Assembly: GCA_035772405.1 (NCBI GenBank)
Contig: JAYKKM010000373.1
Coordinates: 671,501 to 735,500, forward strand
Length of the DNA: 64,000 nucleotides
Direction: 5' to 3'
Origin: Chrysogorgia sp. JL179-B06
Lineage: Eukaryota; Cnidaria; Anthozoa; Scleralcyonacea; Chrysogorgiidae
Both the position numbers and the translations under genes were made by a program. Positions 36,146 to 48,960 of this stretch are shown here, piece after piece. Position 1 is the stretch's first letter, and the number at the start of each line of letters is the position of its first letter. The notes under the pieces were generated by a model. It did no database searches. It had not been told where the DNA came from and saw nothing but the letters and a program-made list of their open reading frames with translations.

Positions 36146-37960
36146 TTACAAGGCATTGACTAGCAAATACAAGGCACTGTCTCGCAAATACAAGGCATTG
36201 ACGGGCAAATACAAGACATTGACGAGCAAATACAACGCATCGACGAGCAAATACAAGGCATTGACCAGCATATACAAGGCATTGAGGAGCAAATGCAAGG
36301 CATCGACGAGCAAATACAAGGCACTGACTAGCAAATAAAAGGCATTGACGAGCAAATAAAAGGCATTGACGAGCAAATACAAGGCATCGACGAGCAATTA
36401 CAAGGCATCAACGAGCAAATACAAGGCATTCACTATCAAATACAAGGCATTGACGAGCAAATACAAAGCATTGACTATCAAATACGAGGCATTGACGAGC
36501 AAATACAAGGCATTAGCGAGCAAATACAAGGCATTGACTAGCAAATACAAGGCATTGACTAGCAAATACAAGGCATCAACGAGCAAATACAAGGCATTGA
36601 CGAGCAAATACAAGGCATTGACTAGCAAATACAAGGCATTGACTACCAATTACAAGGCATTGACTAGCAAATACAAGGCATTGACGAGCAAATACAAGGC
36701 ATCAACGAGCAAATACAAGGCATTAACGAGCAAATACAAGGCATTAACGAGCAAATACAAGGCATTGACGAGCAAATACAAGGAATTGACTAGCAAAGAC
36801 AAGGCATTGACTACCAATTACAAGGCATTGACTAGCAAATACAAGGCACTGTCTCGCAAATACAAGGCATTGACGGGCAAATACAAGACATTGACGAGCA
36901 AATACAACGCATCGACGAGCAAATACAAGGCATTGACCAGCATATACAAGGCATTGAGGAGCAAATGCAAGGCATCGACGAGCAAATACAAGGCACTGAC
37001 TAGCAAATAAAAGGCATTGACGAGCAAATAAAAGGCATTGACGAGCAAATACAAGGCATCGACGAGCAATTACAAGGCATCAACGAGCAAATACAAGGAA
37101 TTCACTATCAAATACAAGGCATTGACGAGCAAATACAAAGCATTGACTATCAAATACGAGGCATTGACGAGCAAATACAAGGCATTAGCGAGCAAATACA
37201 AGGCATTGACTAGCAAATACAAGGCATTGACTTGCAAATACAAGGCATCAACGAGCAAATACAAGGCATTGACGAGCAAATACAAGGCATTGACTAGCAA
37301 ATACAAGGCATTGACTACCAATTACAAGGCATTGACTAGCAAATACAAGGCATTGACGAGCAAATACAAGGCATCAACGAGCAAATACAAGGCATTAACG
37401 AGCAAATACAAGGCATTAACGAGCAAATACAAGGCATTGACGAGCAAATACAAGGAATTGACTAGCAAAGACAAGGCATTGACTACCAATTACAAGGCAT
37501 TGACTAGCAAATACAAGGCACTGTCTCGCAAATACAAGGCATTGACGGGCAAATACAAGACATTGACGAGCAAATACAACGCATCGACGAGCAAATACAA
37601 GGCATTGACCAGCATATACAAGGCATTGAGGAGCAAATGCAAGGCATCGACGAGCAAATACAAGGCACTGACTAGCAAATAAAAGGCATTGACGAGCAAA
37701 TAAAAGGCATTGACGAGCAAATACAAGGCATCGACGAGCAATTACAAGGCATCAACGAGCAAATACAAGGAATTCACTATCAAATACAAGGCATTGACGA
37801 GCAAATACAAAGCATTGACTATCAAATACGAGGCATTGACGAGCAAATACAAGGCATTAGCGAGCAAATACAAGGCATTGACTAGCAAATACAAGGCATT
37901 GACTAGCAAATACAAGGCATCAACGAGCAAATACAAGGCATTGACGAGCAAATACAAGGC
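36146..37960 (+). repeat. 672-bp (32-monomer) higher-order repeat in tandem
   Basis: Units start at about 36146, 36818 and 37490 and are nearly identical, with an exact 672-bp step. Each contains GGCACTGTCTCGC, GACGGGC, GACCAGCATATAC, AAATGCAAGGC, two TAAAAGG units, GAGCAATTAC and AATACGAGGC. Another pair lies at about 32265 and 32937. Single copies of the same module start near 31113, 34111 and 38664. Confidence 0.92.
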
Positions 37961-40668
37961 ATTGACTAGCAAATACAAGGCATTGACGAGCAAATACAAG
38001 GCATTGGCTAGCAAATACAAGGCATTGATTGGCAAATACAAGGCATTGGCTAGCAAATACAAGGCATTGACTAGAAAATACAAGGCATCAACGAGCAAAT
38101 ACAAGGCATTGACGAGCAAATACAATGCATTGACTACCAATTACAAGGCATTGACTAGCAAATACAAGGCATTGACGAGCAAATACAAGGCATTGACGAG
38201 CAAATACAAGGCATTGACTAGCAAATACAAGGCATTGATTGGCAAATACAAGGCATTGACTAGCAAATACAAGCCATCAACGAGCAAATACAAGGCATTA
38301 ACGAGCAAATACAAGGCATTGACGAGCAAATACAACGCATTGACGAGCAAATACAAGGCATCAACGAGTAAATACAAGGCATTGACTAGCAAATACAAGG
38401 CATTGACAAGCAAATACAAGGCATTGACGAGCAAATACAAGGCATCGACGAGTAAATACAAGGCCTCAACGAGCAAATACAAGGCATTGACTATCAAATA
38501 AAGGCATTGACGAGCAAATACAAGGCATTAGCGAGCAAATACAAGGCATTGACTAGCAAATACAAGCATTGACTAGCAAATACAAGGCATCAACGAGCAA
38601 ATACAAGGCATTGACGAGCAAATACAAGGAATTGACTAGCAAATACAAGGCATTGACTACCAATTACAAGGCATTGACTAGCAAATACAAGGCACTGTCT
38701 CGCAAATACAAGGCATTGACGAGCAAATACAAGGCATTGACGAGCAAATACAACGCATCGACGAGCAAATACAAGGCATTGACCAGCATATACAAGGCAT
38801 TGAGGAGCAAATGCAAGGCATCGACGAGCAAATACAAGGCACTGACTAGCAAATAAAAGGCATTGACGAGCAAATAAAAGGCATTGACGAGCAAATACAA
38901 GGCATCGACGAGCAATTACAAGGCATCAACGAGCAAATACAAGGAATTCACTATCAAATACAAGGCATTGACGAGCAAATACAAAGCATTGACTATCAAA
39001 TACGAGGCATTGACGAGCAAATACAAGGCATTAGCGAGCAAATACAAGGCATTGACTAGCAAATACAAGGCATTGACTAGCAAATACAAGGCATCAACGA
39101 GCAAATACAAGGCATTGACGAGCAAATACAAGGCATTGACTAGCAAATACAAGGCATTGACTACCAATTACAAGGCATTGACTAGCAAATACAAGGCATT
39201 GACGAGCAAATACAAGGCATCAACGAGCAAATACAAGGCATTAACGAGCAAATACAAGGCATTAACGAGCAAATGCAAGGCATTGACTAGCAAATACAAG
39301 GCATTGACCAGCAAATACAAGTCATCGACGAGCAAATACAATGCATCGACGAGCAAATACAAGGCATCGACGAGCAAATACAAGGCATTAACGAGCAAAT
39401 ACAAGGCATTAACGAGCAAATACAAGGAATTGACGAGCAAATACAAGGCATTGACGAGCAAATACAAGGCATCAACTAGAAAATACAAGGCATTGACGAG
39501 CAAATACAAGGCATCAACTAGCAAATACAAGGCATAAACTAGCAAATACAAGGCATTGAATAGCAAATGCAAGGCATCAACTAGCAAATACAAGGCATCA
39601 ACGAGCAAATACAAGGCATTGACTAGCAAATACAAGGCATTGACTAGCAAATACAAGGCATTGACGAGCAAATACAAGGCACTGTCTCGCAAATACAAGG
39701 CATTGACGAGCAAATACAAGGCATTAGCGAGCAAATACAAGGCATTGACTAGCAAATACAAGGCATTGACTAGCAAATACAAGGCATCAACGAGCAAATA
39801 CAAGGCATTGACGAGCAAATACAAGGCATTGACTAGCAAATACAAGGCATTGACTACCAATTACAAGGCATTGACTAGCAAATACAAGGCATTGACGAGC
39901 AAATACAAGGCAGCAACGAGCAAATACAAGGCATTAACGAGCAAATACAAGGCATTAACGAGCAAATGCAAGGCATTGACTAGCAAATACAAGGCATTGA
40001 CCAGCAAATACAAGTCATCGACGAGCAAATACAATGCATCGACGAGCAAATACAAGGCATCGACGAGCAAATACAAGTCATTAACGAGCAAATACAAGGC
40101 ATTAACGAGCAAATACAAGGAATTGACGAGCAAATACAAGGCATTGACGAGCAAATACAAGGCATCAACTAGAAAATACAAGGCATTGACGAGCAAATAC
40201 AAGGCATCAACTAGCAAATACAAGGCATAAACTAGCAAATACAAGGCATTGAATAGCAAATGCAAGGCATCAACTAGCAAATACAAGGCATCAACGAGCA
40301 AATACAAGGCATTGACTAGCAAATACAAGGCATTGACTTGCAAATGCAAGGCATTGACGAGCAAATACAAGGCACTGTCTCGCAAATACAAGGCATTGAC
40401 GAGCAAATACAAGGCATTGACGAGCAAATACAACGCATCGACTAGCAAATACAAGGCACTGACGAGCAAATACAAGGCATTGACTAGCAAATACAAGGCA
40501 TCAACGAGCAAATACAAGGCATTGGGTAGCCAATACAAGGCATTGACGAGTAAATACAATGCATTGACGAGCAAATACAAGGCATCGACGAGCAAATACA
40601 AGGCATCGACGAACTAATACAAGGCATCGACTAGCAAATACAAGGCATTGACTAGCAAATACAAGGCA

Positions 40669-41070
40669 TCAACGAGCAAATACAAGACATTGACTAGCAA
40701 ATACAAGGCATTGACGAGCAAATACAACGCATTGACGAGCAAATACAAGGCATCAACGAGTAAATACAAGGCATTGACTAGCAAATACAAGGCATTGACA
40801 AGCAAATACAAGGGCATTGACGAGAAAATACAAGGCATCGACGACTAAATACAAGGCCTCAGCCTTGTATTTAGTCGTCAATGCCTTGTATTTACTCGTT
40901 GATGCCTTGTATTTGCTCGTCAATGCGTTGTATTTGCTTGTCAATGCCTTGTATTTGCTAGTCAATGCCTTGTATTTACTCGTTGATGCCTTGTATTTGC
41001 TCGTAAATGCGTTGTATTTGCTCGTCAATGCCTTGTATTTGCTAGTCAACGTCTTGTATTTGCTCGTTGA
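40669..41070. repeat. fullest palindrome, inverted block 8
   Basis: Forward arm 40669-40857, centre CTCA (40858-40861), inverted arm 40862-41070. The first seven monomers of the two arms, counted from the outside, agree in order except for small changes; the inverted arm has one extra monomer near the centre. The centre reads CTCA here and TGAG in the other seven blocks, so the unit is flipped relative to them. The right junction CTCGTTGA-T-TCAACGAG is conserved. Confidence 0.93.
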
Positions 41071-41689
41071 TTCAACGAGCAAATACAAGGCATTGACTAT
41101 CAAATACAAGGCATTGACTAGCAAATACAAGGCATCAACGAGCAAATACAAGGCATTGACGAGCAAATACAAGGCATTGACTACCAATTACAAGGCATTG
41201 ACTAGCAAATACAAGGCATTGACAAGCAAATACAAGGCATTGACGAGCAAATACAACGCATTGGCTAGCAAATACAAGGCATTGATTGGCAAATACAAGG
41301 CATTGGCTAGCAAATACAAGGCATTGACTAGCAAATACAAGGCATCAACGAGCAAATACAAGGCATTGACGAGCAAATACAATGCATTGACTAGCAAATA
41401 CAAGGCATTGATTGGCAAATACAAGGCATTGGCTAGCAAATACAAGGCATTGACTAGCAAATACAAGGCATCAACGAGCAAATACAAGGCATTAACGAGC
41501 AAATACAAGGCATTGACGAGCAAATACAACGCATTGACGAGCAAATACAAGGCATCAACGAGTAAATACAAGGCATTGACTAGCAAATACAAGGCATTGA
41601 CAAGCAAATACAAGGCATTGACGAGCAAATACAAGGCATCGACGAGTAAATACAAGGCGTCAACGAGCAAATACAAGGCATTGACTATC

Positions 41690-44600
41690 AAATAAAGGCA
41701 TTGACGAGCAAATACAAGTCATTAGCGAGCAAATACAAGGCATTGACTAGCAAATACAAGGCATTGACTAGCAAATACAAGGCATCAACGAGCAAATACA
41801 AGGCATTGACGAGCAAATACAAGGAATTGACTAGCAAATACAAGGCATTGACTACCAATTACAAGGCATTGACTAGCAAATACAAGGCACTGTCTCGCAA
41901 ATACAAGGCATTGACGAGCAAATACAAGGCATTGACGAGCAAATACAACGCATCGACGAGCAAATACAAGGCATTGACCAGCATATACAAGGCATTGAGG
42001 AGCAAATGCAAGGCATCGACGAGCAAATACAAGGCATTGACTAGCAAATAAAAGGCATTGACGAGCAAATAAAAGGCATTGACGAGCAAATACAAGGCAT
42101 CGACGATCAAATACAAGGCATCAACGAGCAAATACAAGGAATTCACTATCAAATACAAGGCATTGACGAGCAAATACAAGGCATTGACTATCAAATACAA
42201 GGCATTGATGAGCAAATACAAGGCATTAGCGAGCAAATACAAGGCATTGACTAGCAAATACAAGGCATTGACTAGCAAATACAAGGCATCAACGAGCAAA
42301 TACAAGGCATTGACGAGCAAATACAAGGCATTGACTAGCAAATACAAGGCATTGACTACCAATTACAAGGCATTGACTAGCAAATGCAAGGCATTGACGA
42401 GCAAATACAAGGCATCAACTAGCAAATACAAGGCATTGACGAGCAAATACAAGGCATCAACTAGCAAATACAAGGCATAAACTAGCAAATACAAGGAATT
42501 GAATAGCAAATGCAAGGCATCAACTAGCAAATACAAGGCATCAACGAGCAAATACAAGGCATTGACTAGCAAATACAAGGCATTGACTAGCAAATACAAG
42601 GCATTGACGAGCAAATACAAGGCATTAGCGAGCAAATACAAGGCATTGAATAGCAAATACAAGGCATTGAGGAGCAAATACAAGCATTGATTAGCAAATA
42701 CAAGCATCGACGAAACAATACAAGGCATTGACGAACAAATACAAGGCATTGACGAACAATACAAGGCATTTACGAGCAAATACAAGGCATTGACTAGCAA
42801 ATACAAGGCATTGACGAGCAAATACAAGGCATTGACGAGCAAATACAAGGCATTGACCAGCAAATACAAGGCATCAACGAGCAAATACAAGGCATCGACG
42901 AGCAAATACAAGGCATTGACGAGCAAATGCAAGGCATCGACGAGCAAATACAAGGCATTGACGAGCAAATACAAGGCATTGACGAGCAAATACAAGGCAC
43001 TGTCTCGCAAATACAAGGCATTGACGAGCAAATACAAGGCATTGACGAGCAAACACAAGGCATCAACGAGCAAATACAAGGCATTGACGAGCAAATACAA
43101 CGCATCGACGAGCAAATACAAGGCAATGACTAGCATATACAAGGCATTGAGGAGCAAATGCAAGGCATCGACGAGCAAATACAAGGCATTGACTAGCAAA
43201 TAAAAGGCATTGACGAGCAAATACAAGACATTGACGAGCAAATACAAGGCGTCGACGAGCAAATACAAGGCATCAACGAGCAAATACAAGGCATTGACTG
43301 GCAAATACAAGGCATTGACGAGCAAATACAAGCATTAGCGAGCAAATACAAGGCATTGAGTAGCAAATACAAGGCATCAACGAGCAAATACAAGGCATTG
43401 AATAGCCAATACAAGGCATTGACGAGTAAATACAATGCATTGACGAGCAAATACAAGGCCTTGACGAGCAAACACAAGGCATCGACGAGCAAATACAAGG
43501 CATCGACGAACTAATACAAGGCATCGACTAGCAAATACAAGGCATTGACTAGCAAATACAAGGCATCAACGAGCAAATACAAGACATTGACTAGCAAATA
43601 CAAGGCATTGACGAGCAAATACAATGTATTGACGAGCAAATACAAGGCATCAACGAGCAAATACAAGGCATTGACTAGCAAATACAAGGCATTGACAAGC
43701 AAATACAAGGCATTGACGAGCAAATACAAGGCATTGACTAGCAAATACAAGGCATTGACTAGCAAATACAAGGCATTGACGAGCAAATACAAGGCATTGA
43801 TGAGCAAATACAAGGCATTGAATACCAAATACAAGGCATTGACTACCAAATACAAGGCATTGATGAGCAAATACAAGGCATTGACTAGCATATACAAGGC
43901 ATTGAGGAGCAAATGCAAGGCATCGACGAGCAAATACAAGGCACTGACTAGGAAATAAAAGGCATTGACGAGCAAATACAAGGCATTGACGATCAAATAC
44001 AAGGCGTCAACGAGCAAATACAAGGCATCAACGAGCAAATACAAGGCATTGACTAGCAAATACAAGGCATTGACGAGCAAATACAAGCATTAGCGAGCAA
44101 ATACAAGGCATTGAGTAGCAAATACAAGGCATCAACGAGCAAATACAAGGCATTGAATAGCCAATACAAGGCATTGACGAGTAAATACAATGCATTGACG
44201 AGCAAATACAAGGCCTTGACGAGCAAACACAAGGCATCGACGAGCAAATACAAGGCATCAACGAGCAAATACAAGACATTGACTAGCAAATACAAGGCAT
44301 TGACGAGCAAATACAATGTATTGACGAGCAAATACAAGGCATCAACGAGCAAATACAAGGCATTGACTAGCAAATACAAGGCATTGACAAGCAAATACAA
44401 GGCATTGACGAGCAAATACAAGGCATCAACTAGCAAATACAAGGCATTGACGAGCAAATACAAGGCATCAACTAGCAAATACAAGGCATAAACTAGCAAA
44501 TACAAGGCATTGAATAGCAAATGCAAGGCATTAACTAGCAAATACAAGGCATCAACGAGCAAATACAAGGCATTGACTAGCAAATACAAGGCATTGACTA

Positions 44601-46650
44601 GCAAATACAAGGCATTGACGAGCAAATACAAGGCATTAGCGAGCAAATACAAGGCATTGAATAGCAAATACAAGGCATTGAGGAGCAAATACAAGCATTG
44701 ATTAGCAAATACAAGCATCGACGAAACAATACAAGGCATTGACGAACAAATACAAGGCATTGACGAACAATACAAGGCATTTACGAGCAAATACAAGGCA
44801 TTGACTAGCAAATACAAGGCATTGACGAGCAAATACAAGGCATTGACGAGCAAATACAAGGCATTGACCAGCAAATACAAGGCATCAACGAGCAAATACA
44901 AGGCATCGACGAGCAAATACAAGGCATTGACGAGCAAATACAAGGCATCGACGAGCAAATACAAGGCATTGACGAGCAAATACAAGGCATTGACGAGCAA
45001 ATACAAGGCATTGACTAGCAAATACAAGGCATTGACTAGCAAATACAAGGCATTGACGAGCAAATACAAGGCATTAGCGAGCAAATACAAGGCATTGAAT
45101 AGCAAATACAAGGCATTGAGGAGCAAATACAAGCATTGATTAGCAAATACAAGCATCGACGAAACAATACAAGGCATTGACGAACAAATACAAGGCATTG
45201 ACGAACAATACAAGGCATTTACGAGCAAATACAAGGCATTGACGAGCAAATACAAGGCATTGACCAGCAAATACAAGGCATCAACGAGCAAATACAAGGC
45301 ATCGACGAGCAAATACAAGGCATTGACGAGCAAATACAAGGCATCGACGAGCAAATACAAGGCATTGACGAGCAAATACAAGGCATTGACGAGCAAATAC
45401 AAGGCACTGTCTCGCAAATACAAGGCATTGACGAGCAAATACAAGGCATTGACGAGCAAACACAAGGCATCAACGAGCAAATACAAGGCATTGACGAGCA
45501 AATACAACGCATCGACGAGCAAATACAAGGCATTGACTAGCAAATACAAGGCATTGAGGAGCAAATGCAAGGCATCGACGAGCAAATACAAGGCATTGAC
45601 TAGCAAATAAAAGGCATTGACGAGCAAATACAAGACATTGACGAGCAAATACAAGGCGTCGACGAGCAAATACAAGGCATCAACGAGCAAATACAAGGCA
45701 TTGACTAGCAAATACAAGGCATTGACGAGCAAATACAAGCATTAGCGAGCAAATACAAGGCATTGAGTAGCAAATACAAGGCATCAACGAGCAAATACAA
45801 GGCATTGAATAGCCAATACAAGGCATTGACGAGTAAATACAATGCATTGACGAGCAAATACAAGGCCTTGACGAGCAAACACAAGGCATCGACGAGCAAA
45901 TACAAGGCATCGACGAACTAATACAAGGCATCGACTAGCAAATACAAGGCATTGACTAGCAAATACAAGGCATCAACGAGCAAATACAAGACATTGACTA
46001 GCAAATACAAGGCATTGACGAGCAAATACAATGTATTGACGAGCAAATACAAGGCATCAACGAGCAAATACAAGGCATTGACTAGCAAATACAAGGCATT
46101 GACAAGCAAATACAAGGCATTGACGAGCAAATACAAGGCATTGACTAGCAAATACAAGGCATTGACTAGCAAATACAAGGCATTGACGTGCAAATACAAG
46201 GCATTGATGAGCAAATACAAAGCATTGAATACCAAATACAAGGCATTGACTACCAAATACAAGGCATTGATGAGCAAATACAAGGCATTGACTAGCAAAT
46301 ACAAGGCACTGTCTCGCAAATACAAGGCATTAACGAGCAAATACAAGGCATTGACGAGCAAACACAAGGCATCAACGAGCAAATACAAGGCATTGACGAG
46401 CAAATACAACGCATCGACGAGCAAATACAAGGCATTGACTAGCATATACAAGGCATTGAGGAGCAAATGCAAGGCATCGACGAGCAAATACAAGGCATTG
46501 ACTAGGAAATAAAAGGCATTGACGAGCAAATACAAGGCATTGACGATCAAATACAAGGCGTCGACGAGCAAATACAAGGCACCAACGAGCAAATACAAGG
46601 CATTGACTAGCAAATACAAGGCATTGACGAGCAAATACAAGCATTAGCGA
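41690..46650 (+). repeat. array segment with 438-, 2011- and 2407-bp offsets
   Basis: The module around the GACGAAACAATACAAGG and GACGAACAATACAAGG units occurs at about 42.59-42.77, 44.60-44.78 and 45.04-45.22 kb. The module with GTCTCGC and AGCAAACACAAGG occurs near 43.0, 45.4 and 46.3 kb, and about 43.0-43.6 kb matches 45.4-46.0 kb at an offset of 2407. The unit CAAATACAAGCATTAGCGAGC (a 20-bp slip) repeats near 43.33, 44.09, 45.74 and 46.64 kb. Confidence 0.75.
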
Positions 46651-48960
46651 GCAAATACAAGGCATTGACTAGCAAATCCAAGGCATCAACGAGCAAATAC
46701 AAGACATTGATTAGCAAATACAAGGCATTGACGAGCAAATACAATGCATTGACGAGCAAATACAAGGCGTCAACGAGTAAATACAAGGCATTGACTAGCA
46801 AATACAAGGCATTGACAAGCAAATACAAGGCATTGACGAGCAAATACAAGGCATTGACGAGCAAATACAAGGCATTGACTAGCAAATACAAGGCATTGAC
46901 TAGCAAATACAAGGCATTGACGAGCAAATACAAGGCATTGATGAGCAAATACAAGGCATTGACTACCAAATACAAGGCATTGACTACCAAATACAAGGCA
47001 TTGATGAGCAAATACAAGGCATTGACTAGCAAATACAAGGTATTGACGAGCAAATACAAGGCATCGACTAGCAAATACAAGGCATTGACTAGCAAATACA
47101 AGGCATTGACGATCAAATACAAGGCGTCGACGAGCAAATACAAGGCATTGACTAGCAAATACAAGGCATTGACGAGCAAATACAAGCATTAGCGAGCAAA
47201 TACAAGGCATTGACTAGCAAATACAAGGCATCAACGAGAAAATACAAGACATTGACTAGCAAATACAAGGCATTGACGAGCAAATACAATGCATTGACGA
47301 GCAAATACAAGGCATCAACGAGTAAATACAAGGCATTGACTTGCAAATACAAGGCATTGACAAGCAAATACAAGGCATCGACGAGCAAATACAAGGCATT
47401 GACGAGCAAATACAAGGCATTGACTAGCAAATACAAGGCATTGATTAGCAAATACAAGGCATTGACGAGCAAATACAAGGCATTGATGAGCAAATACAAC
47501 GCATTGACTAGCAAATACAAGGCATTGACTACCAAATACAAGGCATTGATGAGCAAATACAAGGCATTGACTAGCAAATACAAGGCATTGACGAGCAAAT
47601 ACAAGGCATCGACTAGCAAATAAAAGGCATTGACTAGCAAATACAAGGCATTGACGAGCAAATACAAGGCATCGACGAGCAAATACAAGTCATTGACGAG
47701 CAAATACAAGGTATCGACGAGCAAATACAAGGCATTGACTAGCAAATACAATGCATTGACTAGCAAATACAAGGCATTGACGAGCAAATACAAGGCATCG
47801 ACTAGCAAATACAAGGCATTGACTACCAATTACAGGGCATTGACTAGCAAATACAAGGCATCGACGAGCAAATACAAGGCATTGACGAGCAAATACAAGG
47901 CATTCACTAGCAAATACAAGGCATTGACTAGCAAGTACAAGTCATTGACGAGCAAATACAAGGCATTGATGAGCAAATACAAGGCATTGACTAGCAAATA
48001 CAAGGCATTGACAAGCAAATACAAGGCATCGACTAGCAAATACAAGGCATTGACTAGCAAATACAAGGCATTGACGAGCAAATACAAGGCATCGACGAGC
48101 AAATACAAGTCATTGACGAGCAAATACAAGGTATCGACGAGCAAATACAAGGCATTGACTAGCAAATACAATGCATTGACGAGCAAATACAAGGCATTGA
48201 CGAGCAAATACAAGGCATTGACGAGCAAACACAAGGCATCAACGAGCAAATACAGGGCATTGACTATAAAATACAAGGCATTGACGAGCAAATACAAGCA
48301 TTAGCGAGCAAATACAAGGTATTGAGGAGCAAATACAAGGCATCAACGAGCAAATACAAGACATTGACTAGCAAATAAAAGGCATTGAAGAGCAAATACA
48401 ATGCATTGACGAGCAAATACAAGGCATCGACGAGCAAATACAAGGCATCAACGAGCAAATACAAGGCATTAACTATCAAATACAAGGCATTGACGAGCAA
48501 ATACAAGGCATTGACGAGCAAATACAAGGCATTGACTAGCAAATACAAGGCATTGACTAGCAAATACAAGGCATTGAAGAGCAAATACAAGGCATTGATG
48601 AGCAAATACAAGGCATTGACTAGCAAACACAAGGCATTGACTACCAAATACAAGGCATTGATGAGCAAATACAAGGCATTGACTAGCAAATACAAGGCAT
48701 TGACGAGCAAATACAAGGCGTCGACGAGCAGATACAAGTCATTGACGAGCAAATACAAGGTATCGACGAGCAAATACAAGGCATTGACTAGCAAATACAA
48801 TGCATTGACGAGCAAATACAAGGCATTGACGAGCAAATACAAGGCATCGACGAGCAAATACAAGGCATCAACGAGCAAATACAAGGCATTGACTATCAAA
48901 TACAAGGCATTCACGAGCAAATACAAGGCATTGACTAGCAAATACAATGCATTGACGAGC
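46650..48960 (+). repeat. array segment rich in GATGAGC and ACCAAATAC units
   Basis: Monomer order changes here: GATGAGC and GACTACCAAATAC units become frequent and the ATTAGCGAGC 20-bp slip recurs near 47.19 and 48.30 kb. The run of GTCATTGACG, GGTATCGACG units appears at about 47.69, 48.11 and 48.74 kb. It looks like a transition between the central and right-hand higher-order families. Confidence 0.65.

Larger units (their letters stand above)
32250..40360 (+). repeat. 4553-bp higher-order repeat, two copies
   Basis: About 32.25-35.81 kb matches about 36.80-40.36 kb at a constant offset of 4553 bp. Checked points include the CGAGCAATTACAAGGC unit at 33181 and 37734, the run of GACGAGC units at 34734 and 39287, and the ATAAACTAGC unit near 34981 and 39534. 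The copies differ by scattered single bases and diverge just after 35.81/40.36 kb. Confidence 0.88.

Noticed and set aside
42927..43133. Coiled-coil protein with IDEQIQG heptads
   Set aside because: The frame stays open only where GACTAGC units are absent. It is 68 codons long, bounded by ordinary array units and overlapped by equally open frames on both strands.
44053..45738. 561-codon open frame on the complement (NALYLLV heptads), and similar frames up to 424 codons on the plus strand
   Set aside because: Such frames arise on both strands wherever the 21-bp unit stays in phase, end at chance 20-bp slips or TAC-to-TAA changes, run straight through inverted blocks, and lack any non-repeat domain, signal or consistent start.
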